This document shows positions 1-8,990 of a DNA stretch of 17,149 nucleotides, in pieces. Each line of letters starts with the position of its first letter. Within the stretch, counting starts at the first letter, position 1. Made by a program: the position numbers and the translations under genes. The notes under the pieces were generated by a model. The model did no database searches. It saw nothing but the letters and a program-made list of their open reading frames with translations, and was not told the DNA's origin. The stretch is from Parachlorella kessleri (taxonomy: Eukaryota; Chlorophyta; Trebouxiophyceae; Chlorellales; Chlorellaceae): the NCBI GenBank assembly GCA_001598975.1, contig BBXU01002959.1:1-17149 (forward strand), in the 5' to 3' direction.

Positions 1-30
1 ACCACCACCCACACACACACACGCGCGCGC
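1..30. repeat. CA/CG dinucleotide microsatellite in an intron
   Basis: An alternating run of CA units followed by CG units, at the left edge of the window. It lies in the third intron of the sulfate adenylyltransferase gene (minus strand), just downstream of the donor site at 36-35. On the coding strand it reads as GC then GT repeats. The run is potentially length-variable and has no coding meaning. Confidence 0.85.
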
Positions 31-36
31 CCTCAC

Positions 37-1511
37 CTCTCCCTTGTATGTGAGCAACACCCTGTCTCCCACTGCCAGGTCCTCCCGCTCCGTGTCCAGC
101 ACCACCGGCAGCCCAAAGATCGTGCCGTCGGGCAGGTGCATCAGGTCCACCACCGACCGGTACTCCTCCTCGCCCATGAAGCCCTCCAGGGGGGAGAAGC
201 CGCTGCAGGCAGGCAGCAAGCACCGGGGAAGGGACACACTCTCCACCCAGCGAGTGCAATGGTACTACCCCCACGGCCTTCCCAGGAGGAAGCCAGTCCT
301 GGCACGGGCGCGCTGCTGAGGTTGTCAGGTAGGGATGAGGAGGGCGCCAGCCCGACCGGTACCCAGAAAAAGAAGGCAACACGCCCTTGGCTGCTACGTA
401 TCGCATGGGGTATAATCGCGGCGGGCACTGCCAAGGCCCGGGTGATAAAAGGAGGCATGCTGTTTGCTGTGGCACCCGCCTATGAACCCACGCCCCAGAG
501 CCATGCACCCATGCTTTCAGGAGCACACAGCCCGGAGCAGGCAAGGAAGCCGTGCTGACTGCTCAACCTCTGACAGGGGCCCAATGTTCCCTTACCCCAC
601 TCTGCCCCGCGGGCAGCAGGCCGTGTATTGCCCAGTACTGCAAGCAGTCTCACCAGTCACAAGAGACGACAACCAGCCCTCTCAACCACACGCACGCTTG
701 CTGTCAGCCATCCTAGCTGCCCCTTGTTGCTTGTCATCACCCACCCGACAACTAGCAGCTCCACGTCGCAGGCGTTGCGGTCGCTCAGCTCGATGGTCTT
801 GGTGCACGAGTCGATGGCCGCCTGCTTCTTGTCCTCTGGCAGCATCAGATCCACCAGCTTGTTGCCGTGGGGGGAGATGAGTCCCACACGCTCAGCAACA
901 GCCTGGCTGCAGCAGCACAGGGATGGCAGCACAGCTGCCACGGCTGTCAGTGACCCGCAAATGCAACCTGGCAGCCGTACGACATAGTTAGGACAGGCAA
1001 CAGGTGTGCATGGGGTATCTGCCCAAGCGGCTGCTGCTGGGGCTGCAGCACTTCTGGGCTTGCAAGTGGCTGAATCTGGACGCAGAAGCAATGCTGCACT
1101 GCTCACAACTAGTAAGGCATATGCTTTACAGCTTCCTTTGTCAAGTACGGAATTCCAGGGTATTGACCTAGCAGTCCTCTGTATGTGACTTTTGCATGCA
1201 CGGTTGTCACAACGCCCTGCTATCACAGACTCTGCCAGCCACCAGAACCCTCAGATTGTACCCCAAGCTAGTAGCCAACCTATGTATATAGCCAGGCCTG
1301 GCAAAGCAAAGTCCTCCTAGGCAACTCACCACACCGTGGCGGTGGATTGGCGCAGGGCGCTGCTGCCCTTGAGAGACTGTTGGAGCTGCTGCTTCCCTGG
1401 TATGGAGACTGCAGGCCGCAGGCTCAGAACGCTCACACGCCGTGCCACAGGCTTGGCACAGGATGCCAGAGCGGCCCGTATGTTGCACGATGCAGACATT
1501 GTGGCCGCCAT
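37..1511 (-). CDS. ATS: Sulfate adenylyltransferase (ATP sulfurylase), N-terminal part, plastid-targeted
   Basis: The enzyme activates sulfate with ATP to adenosine 5'-phosphosulfate, the first step of sulfate assimilation. Three exons are visible: 1511-1330, 906-745 and 202-37. The gene continues past the left edge. The junctions are phase-consistent (intron 1329-907 starts GTGAGT, intron 744-203 starts GTGGGT, next donor GTGAGG at 36). About 170 residues are seen. Residues 1-60 are rich in Ala, Ser and Arg with few acidic residues, as in a chloroplast transit peptide. Next come SPHGNKLVDLM, KTIELSDRNACDVELLVVG and, across the second junction, GGFSPLEGFMGEEEYRSVV and LPDGTIFGLPVVLDTE. These match the N-terminal PUA-like domain and the start of the catalytic domain of the family. 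The catalytic HxGH motif would lie outside the window. ATG 1511 is the likely start; ATG 1499 is an in-frame alternative. One oddity is Asn where I expect a second Gly in PHGGKL. The family call is firm; the exon ends are inferred. Confidence 0.88.
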
Positions 1512-1820
1512 GCTTCGGAGTCGTCTTTGCGTCCGATCCCCCCGGGTTGAAGGAGCTAACAGGTCTCCTCCTGTTGCTTTCACTGCCAATCCAGTGTACT
1601 TAGCTGTACCTCACGCATTGCGGAGCGTGCTGCGTTGCAACAGCGCGCGCGATATATTTCAACGGAAAGTGCTGTCCCCAGAAGACCAGATGTGCTTCAA
1701 CAGGGGCGGTGGACACTGCTAAGCACAAGTACGTTTCCCATGTTGACTGGCATGACAACGACATGGCTTGAAGACTTGCCAACCTCGTAGACAAAGTCTT
1801 GGCTGGCCTGAGCCCTGAGC
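1512..1820. promoter_or_regulatory. Shared divergent promoter region (ATS / DUF4211 gene)
   Basis: These 309 bp separate the start codon of the minus-strand sulfate adenylyltransferase from that of the plus-strand DUF4211 gene, so they must hold both 5' UTRs and both core promoters unless an upstream non-coding exon exists. The only AT-rich core-like element I see is ATATATT at 1652-1658, beside a CGCGCGCG stretch (1643-1650). It could serve either direction. No transcription start can be fixed from sequence. Confidence 0.5.
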
Positions 1821-4800
1821 ATGGGCACTGAGCGTGATGCGCACGCTGACTATGTTCTGCTGGCGGACGATAGCGAAACCGGTTCTGGTCGCCAGGAGGC
1901 TGCGACAGCTCCCAGACGCTCTGCCAGAGTGGCTGCCACCCAGCCTGCATCACACGTGGCAGACGTGAGGCAGCCTAGCACCAGGCACGACAAGTGGGCG
2001 GCAGCAAGGCAGCAGGCTCTCACACGCCTGGCGGCAGCCAAACGCAACCGGGCCGCCCACTTCTTATCAGAGGACAGTGAGGAGGACAAGAGTGAGAGAC
2101 CCCTTGCTTCACCCAGCAAGCCGCCTAGGGGCAGGGCCCAGCTATTGCTGTCGTCTTCCTCCTCAGAAGACGACGACAGTAATCAGCTGAAGCAGCCCTC
2201 ACAGCCAGCAACAGGGGTACGAGCAGGGGATTTGCCGGGTTCGCATGCCCCCTTAGGCAGCAGGAGGGCCACCAGAGGACAGGGAGCGGCTGCAGCGGCA
2301 GCAGACGATCCTGGCACGGATGAGCAGTCCCCAATTTCCAAGCGCCCCAGTAGGCGCCCTCCCCGTGCAGCCAGAGCCGGGCGCCAGGCAGCGAACTTTC
2401 TTGCGGGCGGCAGGGACTACACACAGTCTGACTCGGATGCTGGTGGGTTGATGAGACCCTTCCAGCCCTGCTCAGGGTTGTCCCTAGTCTAGTCTAACAG
2501 CGTACCGCCACCTGGCCATGCTGCCGTGTGCCCCCAAAGTGTTGTACCAAGAGTTGTACCAAGCATCCCCTTGCTTGATTCTCGCGTCCTCCGTCATTGC
2601 ACAGCAGGAGTAGCTCAAGGCTTGCACAGTCTGCTGTACTGTGGTACTGATGTATCACCACAGTGGCAGCTGATGGCCTTTTTTTGAGAGGAGGGGGGGG
2701 GGGGGAGGGGGGTAAGAAATCTGGCTGTGGGCGTTCAGAGAGCGACCAGGCGGAGTATCTCTCACTCATATCACTGCTACTCATTGCTCTGCGTTACTTT
2801 GAAATCCATGATGCAGACCTGGATGATTTCATTGCTGATGAGGATCTGGAATCTAGGGAGCATTGGCAGCATGACCGCCAGCTCAGCAGCCCGGCCGGCA
2901 GTAGCCCTCCAAGCAGCAGCAGTGAACCTGCTGGCAGCGGCGGCAGTGAAGGCATGACACCAGCAGCAGCAGCAGCAGCAGCAGCGACAAGTGACATGCG
3001 GCCAGGCAGCAGGCGCAGCAGGTGGAGTCGGCGGCGAGTGGCTGCCCGGCTGGTGGAATCTTCCAGCGAGGAAGACGAGATTCCCGCTGCAGCTTCCGGC
3101 CCAACAACAGCAGCAGCAGCGGCAGCAGTTGCTACTACCGCTGCAGGCAGAGGAGGACAGTCGTTACTGGCGGGGGAAGCAGGACCCGAGCCACCCAGGA
3201 AGCGGCTCAGAAAGGGCGTGATCGGGGGAGTTTTGACGCCTAGCGGGCTGCCTTCACCAGGGGAGCAGCCGAGTGTCCTTCTGCAGGAGCCGCTTGGCCT
3301 TGAACCTGACAAGGCATTAGCGGACACTCGGATGTGTCGGCCTGTGAGGCGTGCGCGAGCGGCAGCTACTGCAGCAGCAAGCCTTCCGGCCGCGGAGCGC
3401 ATCCGCCGAGCACAGCAGCGGTGGCAGCAGGGCCAGGATGACTTCTCTGCCAGGCACACCAGCAGCAGCTGCGATGCCAGCAGCAGTGACAGTGATGGCA
3501 GCGGTTCTTACAGCATGCAAAGTGGAGGGCAGAGCCGCGAGATTGCACTGGGCAGTGATCGGGAGGAAGGTGCTACCCTGCGTGGGGCACCTGCTCCAGC
3601 ATTAGCAACAGCAGCGATGGCGGCAGCCCCCGGGATGACCGCAGCAGCGCCGGGGGGCGCACCTCACTCTCGCAAGGGCAGCAGGCATAAGGAGGCCAGC
3701 TGGCAGCAGTGAGTGGCTGGGCTGGGCACATGTAGCTCATCCAAGGAAAGAGTCCTTCACTGACTGTGTTTGCAGGACATGACCCCTCCTAGGTTGCATT
3801 GTGGAGCACCCTTGACGCCTCGCCTAACCCAGTCTGTTGGACCCCACAAAGGCACAGCTGCATGGCACCCTCAGAGAGCCTTCTAGCAAGCTGCTTGCCT
3901 CAATACTGGTGCAAGAGGAGCCCTTGCCTGGGCATATGGTCATGGCATCCAATCAGCCTGCCTGCCTAGTGGTGCAGGGCTGCTGCGGGTGTGCTGGGGC
4001 TGGGCAGCTACAGTGAAGAGGAGCTGTTTAGGATCTATGTGGAGTATCAGCTGCTCTGCCTGGTGGATCCCGGGTAAGGCCTCTCGCTGAATGCTGAGCG
4101 CCTTTCTCCACCAAATTTGCTTGTGAAAGTGGTACCAGGGTAGGCTTCTGCTGCAGTACCGCCGATCGGAGGTGCACCAACCTGGTGTGATGCCACGGGT
4201 ATGGTGCAAGGGGAGAAATCAATTATCTGGTAAAACTTCTCAGGGTGCGCTGCTCACAGACAGTGGTGGCCGTTGCATGTTGTGGGTGCTCATGCGTTCC
4301 CCCTTCAGCGTGCTGTGCCTTGCAGGTATGCTGAGGCAGTCAGTGAGAGTCCCCAGCACCGCGAGTACTACAGCCGAGCCATGAGCAAAGTGGAGGGGGA
4401 GCTGGCCCTGAAAAGGTGGGTTGCTGCTTCTCTGGTGCTCCTGCATGCTGCATGCGGCCACACATCCACCCCCCAGACTGGCTCTGTAGACAGGGCGACC
4501 AGCAAACGGTACGTGCCCCACCGCTCGGAGGATGCCGGCACGTGTCTTTAGCCACAGCTTACCCCAGTCTGCTGGCCACGCTGGTCCGCATCCTGCAGAA
4601 TGTAAGCAGCGGGCAGTGGGCACACATCACGGAATGAGCTGAAGTGTTTTTGCACCTGCATGCAGGGAAGCGGTTGCCAGTGCTGCCTGGGTGAGCAGCG
4701 ACCGTGGTTTGTTAGTGGCGCTGGAGACCCTGCCCGGCATCGCCACTGACTGGGCAAACGACGATGGCGGTGGCGAGAACTGGGATGTTACCTGTGCCGC

Positions 4801-7800
4801 CTGCAACCGGCGGCGGTAAGCGTCGCCGGCTGCGGCGCCTGTGGGCCATTCCCCTGGCACCAGGCGCAGGAGTAAAGCTGGTTCAGAGGGATTCTGCAGT
4901 CGGGACAGCTGCACTTGTGCTTCAAGGCACAGGTCTTGCTGCCACACGCGCTGGCTTCCCACCTGGGCATGCATGCAGGCTGCGCGGGAGGGCGCATTCC
5001 AGGGCATGGAAGGCTTGAGGTGCAGGGACCCTTGGGCCGCCTCAAAGGTTTGGATATGCGAGCAGCAGCTGGTATCCCATGTGTAGCCAACTGCGTACTT
5101 GGCCCGCCGCCTGCAGGTCCCACGCCACACGCCTGCTGATCCTCAAGGGGCGCCCCCTGGATGCCGCAACCACGGCCACCACCACCACCGTCGGCGTGTC
5201 AGGCACGCCTGCCCACCAGCGGCAGCGACCCTTCCCTGCTGCAGCGACGCCTGCCAGCCACGGCCGCAGCCTTGCCCAGCAGCTCATGCTGGTGTCGCCG
5301 ACCTTCCGGCGCCGCAACGCTCCTTGTTCGGACGTGGAGACTGAGGGCGAGAGCGAGAGCGGCAGCGAGGGCGGCCGTGGCATGGATTTGGCAAGGGCAG
5401 GCAGGGAGGACGGCCAAGGCGACAGGCCAAGTGGCAGGGCGGATGATGAAGGCGCTGCGCTGGATGGTGAGACTGGTGAGTGGGTGAGCCCTAGTGAATG
5501 TGTTAGTTTGGCCCTGTGTGTGGCCGCTTGCCTAGCCAAGCGGTTTTAGTGGTGGGGTGCTTTGTGTGTGCTGACACCCCCAGGGGGGACTGTCTATCAT
5601 GCATTCGCCGGCAGCCCGTGGGTTTAGGACAGCACGATTGCAGATCTCGCAGTCTGTTACTTGTTTGTGTGCAGAGGGTCTCGGGGAGGCGGCAGCCCCA
5701 AGAGACAACCCCGACACCTGGCGGCGGGCTGAGTTCCCTGTCGGCCGCTACTGCTGCGCACGCCTGGCGCTGTACCACGCGCTCTTCCACTGGCGGCACC
5801 GCCTGCTGGCGAGGCTGAAGCGAGAGCTCAAGGCTGAGCTGCGGCGCAGGAAGGTTAGTGCCAGCGTGGGTTAGCGCCAGCGTGGATGGGCGGCCGGGCG
5901 GGGGCTTTGGAGGGCTGTCAGCGGCTGCAGAGGTGCATCCGCAGCGGCTGGCAGTCTCAGCCCACTGAGGAAAAGTGCACTTGGGCTGACTAGATCTTGC
6001 TGGCTGGTTAGTAACCTGCGGGCCAGTGAGGGTCGCAGGGTAGGTTATGTTTGGGGTGTTAGGGATGCTGGGCAACAAGGCCACCTGACTTTGGGCCAGC
6101 ATCTGCTTGGGAGTGGCAGGCTGGGCCAGAACCAGTGTCAGCTGCCTTGCTGTTGGTGTAGTAGGGAATCAAGCTGGAAAGGTGGAGGGTGTTGTGCACC
6201 CTTTAGTCCTGGACTGGCATACGAAATTACGGCCACGGCTTGAGGGTACTGTAGTCATATACTCTTCCGCCATTGTTACGGGTCAGTTATACATTCACTT
6301 CAACGCAATGGGGGTCACTGCCGGTGCCCCTCCTGTGGTTGCTGCAGAGGCAGGGGCAGGCGCGGGAGAGGAATGTGGTGGCTGACGCCCTGCTGGCAAA
6401 GGACTCCCTCCTGACGGACCTCCACCGCAACTACCGCATGCTGCTGCAGCTTTCAGGCAAGCTGACATGTCATGGCACCCTGCGGGTCCGGCCGGCGGTG
6501 TGCATGCTGCAGCTGATATGGCGCCCCTTGCAGTTGCCTTTGTCGTGGGGTGCAGCTGCCCTTGTGGTGGGAGCAGGGCTAGACGGGTTGGTGAGTAGCA
6601 GGGCAATTACCTAACAGCGGCACGCATGTGTTCCACTGGATTGCAAATTCAGGTGATGCTTACCTGGCTATATGGTGGTCAGGTGCTGAACGATGGTATG
6701 GCGCTCAATATCAGATAAAGGTGTTAAAGGTGGGGTGCCTTGCTGCAGAGAGCTATCAGCTGTCGGGTGGAGAGGGCTCAGCCCAGGGCTGGAGGTCGGA
6801 ATTTAATGGCATGCACGCAGGTAGGTTTCGCCGTGCAGCGTGGTGCTGTGGCGCCGGTGAGGGTGGTGCAGCCTTGCTAACCTTGTGATAGAGGGCAGCG
6901 CAAAGGCTGCGTGAGCGTGTCATCACTGGTGGGTGCTACTGAAGGAACCACAACCGCACTTGGGGGAACAGCAGAGGCGCTTGGGGAGCATCCATGATTG
7001 GGCACGCCAATCATGACCATCCTACTGGGCTCTATGCTGTCATAGTTTGCAACACCTCCATCTCGCCCTCCTCCTTCTTTTACAGCGGTGGCATGAGGCT
7101 TAAGCTTTCGCCCTGGACAGCAGCTCTAACCCCGGCTTGCTTTGTGTCCCCTGCAGAGGTGACAGCAGCCCTGTACGAGCTTCATTGTGACAGCGAGGGC
7201 GAGGAGAGCAGCGTCGCCTGGCCGGACGAGCGGGCCTCTGACAGTGAAGCACGGAGCGGGCGAGAGAGTGCTTCAACAGGCAGCGACAGCGACGCTGAAC
7301 CGTCAAGCCAACATGCACTGGGCGCGTCTGCCGCTTACCAGAGGACGTTGCACAGCGGCAGAGGCGGCAGTGCCGCTGCCGGGCCATGGGCCAGTCGGCA
7401 CGGCTGGCATCAGTCACAGCAGCGGCAGCCGCAGCAGCAGCAGCGCGCAGGTGGCTCCACCGGCGACGCCAGCGCTGACCGCCTGCTGAGCATGCTTCGA
7501 GCTGCAGCAGCCTCAGCGCCGGCGCCAGCAGGCGGTGCCAGCCCACTTGAAGCCACAGAACCGCCCCCACGAGTCTCCCAAGAGGACTCGCCAGATGCCA
7601 GGAGGGCCTGGCAGGCAGCACAGCCACAGCTACTAGCTGTAAGTGTAACTGTAGTACCGCTACCGCTACAGCTACCGCTACAGCATTGGCCCCCGGCGGC
7701 AGGCAGGACAGCCACAGCCACTGCTGGCGGGCTGGCACTACAGAGCGTGCCCGTAGGGAGGGCTGGGACCGGGGCTGCGCCTGCAGCTGGGCATGCAGGG

Positions 7801-8430
7801 GCTGGGTCAGGCCACGGAGGCTTGCCCACCAACCACTCTGGACAGCAGCAGACACTGCTGGAAGCGGTGAGAGCCGCGGCAAGCCCTAAAGTGAGCGCCT
7901 TGGGCCTCCGGACTGCTGTGCTTAACCCAAGTCAGCACGACCCCAGCAATGGGCAACAGCAGCAGCAGGGTGCAGACAGGAAAGGCGGTCCAACCAACGT
8001 TCCTCCCAGCATTTGCGTGCCATCCCCGTCGCGGGTGCAGCAACAGCAACAGCACGAGCTTGCCACCACCCCGCGCCGGCTGCCGCCCTTGGGGCCGGTC
8101 AAGGCCCCCGCCAGTGGGGCAAGCGGCAGCAAGGGCAGCGGGCTGAAGCAGGTGGGCATTCGCTCTTTCTTTGGACCCTCACCACCTGGCTCCTCTGTCA
8201 CAGCCGCCCTCTCGCCAGCCGAGCTTGCAGCCCTCGGGGCGTCTGGAGGGAAGACCGGGGGGCACGAGGGAGGCATCCCCAAGGCGGGTGGGAGCACCGT
8301 CCAAGGCCAGAAGGCAGGCGGCAGCGGTGGGGGTGCAGCGCAGGAGCAGCAGCAGCAGCCGGCAGGGGCGCGTGTGGGGTGGAGGCCCAGGGGGCTGGGG
8401 GAAGCGCTGGACAGGGCAGCAGGCGCTTAG
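1821..8430 (+). CDS. DUF4211-domain nuclear protein with C-terminal PIP box (PCNA-binding motif)
   Basis: Nine exons join in phase to 1256 codons plus stop: 1821-2442, 2817-3708, 3978-4073, 4326-4415, 4666-4815, 5117-5475, 5675-5853, 6348-6456 and 7157-8430. Residues 1-504 are low-complexity, with acidic Ser clusters (SEDSEED at 83-89, SSSSSEDDDS at 111-120, ESSSEEDE at 288-295), the motif DLDDFIADEDLE at 208-219 and a basic NLS-like PRKRLRK at about 334-340. Residues 505 to about 832 look like DUF4211: SYSEEELFRIYVEYQ, KVEGELALKREAVASAAW (across a junction), CAACNRRRSHATRLLILKG (Cys pair near 610/613), then FPVGRYCCARLALYHALFHW. From 833 the chain is Gln/Ala/Ser/Pro-rich until QVGIRSFF at 1164-1171, a canonical PIP box. 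The last intron (6457-7156) is GC-AG. DUF4211 is, as I recall, present in animal QSER1 and PRR12 and in fungal proteins; its biochemical function is unknown. A nuclear role at replication or repair sites is inference. Confidence 0.8.
2486..2550 (+). repeat. Dispersed repeat, copy 1
   Basis: The core 2486-2528 aligns without gaps to 16155-16197, with four mismatches in 43 positions by eye. Similarity continues with small indels through a CCCCCAA-AGTG segment to about 2550. It lies in intron 1 of the DUF4211 gene. There is no coding content and no obvious terminal inverted repeat, so a short interspersed or MITE-like element is possible but unproven. Confidence 0.7.
2693..2712 (+). repeat. Poly-G tract (G13-A-G6)
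   Basis: Thirteen consecutive G, one A, then six G, inside intron 1 of the DUF4211 gene about 100 bp before its acceptor. The transcript would carry the G-rich strand, so an RNA quadruplex is conceivable. Homopolymers of this length are also prone to sequencing error. Confidence 0.85.
2961..2984 (+). repeat. (CAG)8 trinucleotide run, coding
   Basis: Eight perfect CAG units in exon 2 of the DUF4211 gene. They are read in the GCA frame and therefore encode a poly-Ala stretch (around residues 257-264). Shorter CAG/GCA clusters recur through exons 2 and 9. The run is a likely length-variable site. Confidence 0.85.
3978..6456 (+). other. DUF4211-like domain, coded over exons 3-8
   Basis: Six exons code for about residues 505-832. 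The conserved-looking blocks are an aromatic/acidic helix (ELFRIYVEYQ), a helix ending in Ser-Ala-Ala-Trp, a Cys-x-x-Cys pair followed by a basic stretch and LLILKGRPLD, a GRYCCAR...YHALFHW block, and a closing basic helix (LLARLKRELKAELRRRK) plus DLHRNYRMLLQLS. A roughly 120-residue acidic, Ser/Gly-rich insert separates the LKGRPLD and GRYCCAR blocks. The assignment is from memory of the family pattern and not from a profile search. Confidence 0.65.
5855..5886 (+). repeat. 16-bp tandem duplication at a splice donor
   Basis: Units 5855-5870 and 5871-5886 differ at two positions. The first unit starts one base inside the donor of intron 7 of the DUF4211 gene (exon end 5853, GTTAGT from 5854). 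The second carries TTAGCG where the first has TTAGTG, so only the first copy keeps the donor-like sequence. Confidence 0.7.
6457..7156 (+). other. GC-AG intron 8 of the DUF4211 gene (700 bp)
   Basis: Exon 8 ends TTTCAG and the intron begins GCAAGC, the usual strong context for a GC donor. The acceptor is CCCTGCAG before AGGTGACAG. The join leaves one base before and two after, giving MLLQLS-E-VTAALYEL in phase. It is the longest intron in the window, so an additional small exon inside it is not excluded. Confidence 0.6.
7639..7683 (+). other. Exitron-like segment with 12-bp tandem repeat
   Basis: Inside the last DUF4211 exon a perfect GTAAGT (7639-7644), in codon phase 0, is followed by CTACCGCTACAG at 7660-7671 and again at 7672-7683. 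Removing 7639-7671 (33 nt) or 7639-7683 (45 nt) keeps the frame. The segment reads VSVTVVPLPLQLPLQ from GTA and CTA codons, unlike the G/C-ending codons around it. It could be a very short intron, an optional exitron, or simply an expanded repeat. Confidence 0.35.
8149..8172 (+). other. PIP box (PCNA-interacting peptide) coding segment
   Basis: It encodes QVGIRSFF, preceded by Leu-Lys and followed by Gly-Pro. This fits Q-x-x-[ILM]-x-x-[FY]-[FY] at every defined position. It sits about 85 residues from the C-terminus in a Gly/Ser/Pro-rich and presumably disordered tail, where functional PIP boxes are commonly found. Confidence 0.8.
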
Positions 8431-8990
8431 GTGGATGGTGGGCCAGTTGGAACACTGCAACAGAGCCAAGGCTGTCACTTTGTGCATAATTAACATGTTG
8501 ATGTACGAATATATGAGTGGAGAAATTCACCCAAGCCTTCCGTGCGTGATATGCCAAAGCAGGAAACTTATTAGTGGCATTCCAGCCACAGTGTGTCCAG
8601 AAGTTCATGCTGTGAGCGTGATTACAAATGGTCTGCAATGTCAATGATGCTCCCATGCTGTGTCATGCCAAAGCCACCCTCATTCCACTTTATGGAGGTG
8701 GCGCTGGAACCCATGGATGGTCCTTCCCCATGGCATTGTTGAAAAACTGAGCGCGGCTGCACCTCAAAGCGTGCTAGGTCCACAAAGCGTGCCTCAGCTA
8801 TCAAGTGGACCATGACCTTAACCTCCACATGCCTGGCTACCACCAGCACCCTAGCCAAGACTGGTGGCAGCTAGGAGGCAAGGGTACCCAATGTGGTGGC
8901 CTTAATGCCCATTGACGGGCGCCAAGAGTGGCAGAAGCTTTCACAGCTCTCACAGCCAAGACTATTCACCCGTACCACCCCCTAGGCACC
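8431..8990. other. Convergent intergenic region (3' ends)
   Basis: These 560 bp lie between the stop of the plus-strand DUF4211 gene and the stop of the minus-strand TDP2-like gene, and must hold both 3' UTRs. The first 200 bp are clearly more AT-rich than the flanking exons. On the minus strand TGTAA occurs at 8626-8622, about 365 nt past the TDP2-like stop; TGTAA is the usual chlorophyte polyadenylation signal. I see no plus-strand TGTAA near the DUF4211 stop and no convincing coding sequence. Confidence 0.5.

Larger units (their letters stand above)
2443..2816 (+). other. Intron 1 of the DUF4211 gene
   Basis: The donor GTGGGT follows GATGCTG and the acceptor GCAG precedes ACCTGG. Removing the intron rebuilds SDSDADLDDFIADED in phase, which links the N-terminal exon to the acidic DUF4211-type leader. 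The intron holds one copy of the dispersed repeat and a long G tract. Without this splice the first reading frame stops at 2490-2492. Confidence 0.75.

Noticed and set aside
2794..3459. Long minus-strand ORF opposite exon 2 of the DUF4211 gene, and a similar one at 7100-7882
   Set aside because: These are shadows of GC-rich, CAG-rich coding exons on the plus strand; their Leu/Ala/Cys-rich products are typical antisense translations.
3776..3977. Strong acceptor (TTTGCAG) at 3775 as the start of exon 3 of the DUF4211 gene
   Set aside because: In the required phase it meets a stop after two codons. The acceptor at 3977 is in phase and leads into a conserved-looking segment.
4551..4605. An exon-like segment reading LLATLVRILQN followed by a GTAAGC donor, within intron 4 of the DUF4211 gene
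   Set aside because: No acceptor/donor combination around it keeps the phase. Joining 4415 directly to 4666 is in phase and gives KVEGELALKREAVASAAW, which fits a continuous helix of the family.
5121..5549. Reading the DUF4211 exon 6 on past 5475 to the in-frame stop at 5547-5549
   Set aside because: The GTGAGT donor at 5476 and the acceptor before 5675 restore Glu-Gly-Leu-Gly in phase and add the conserved GRYCCAR...YHALFHW block.
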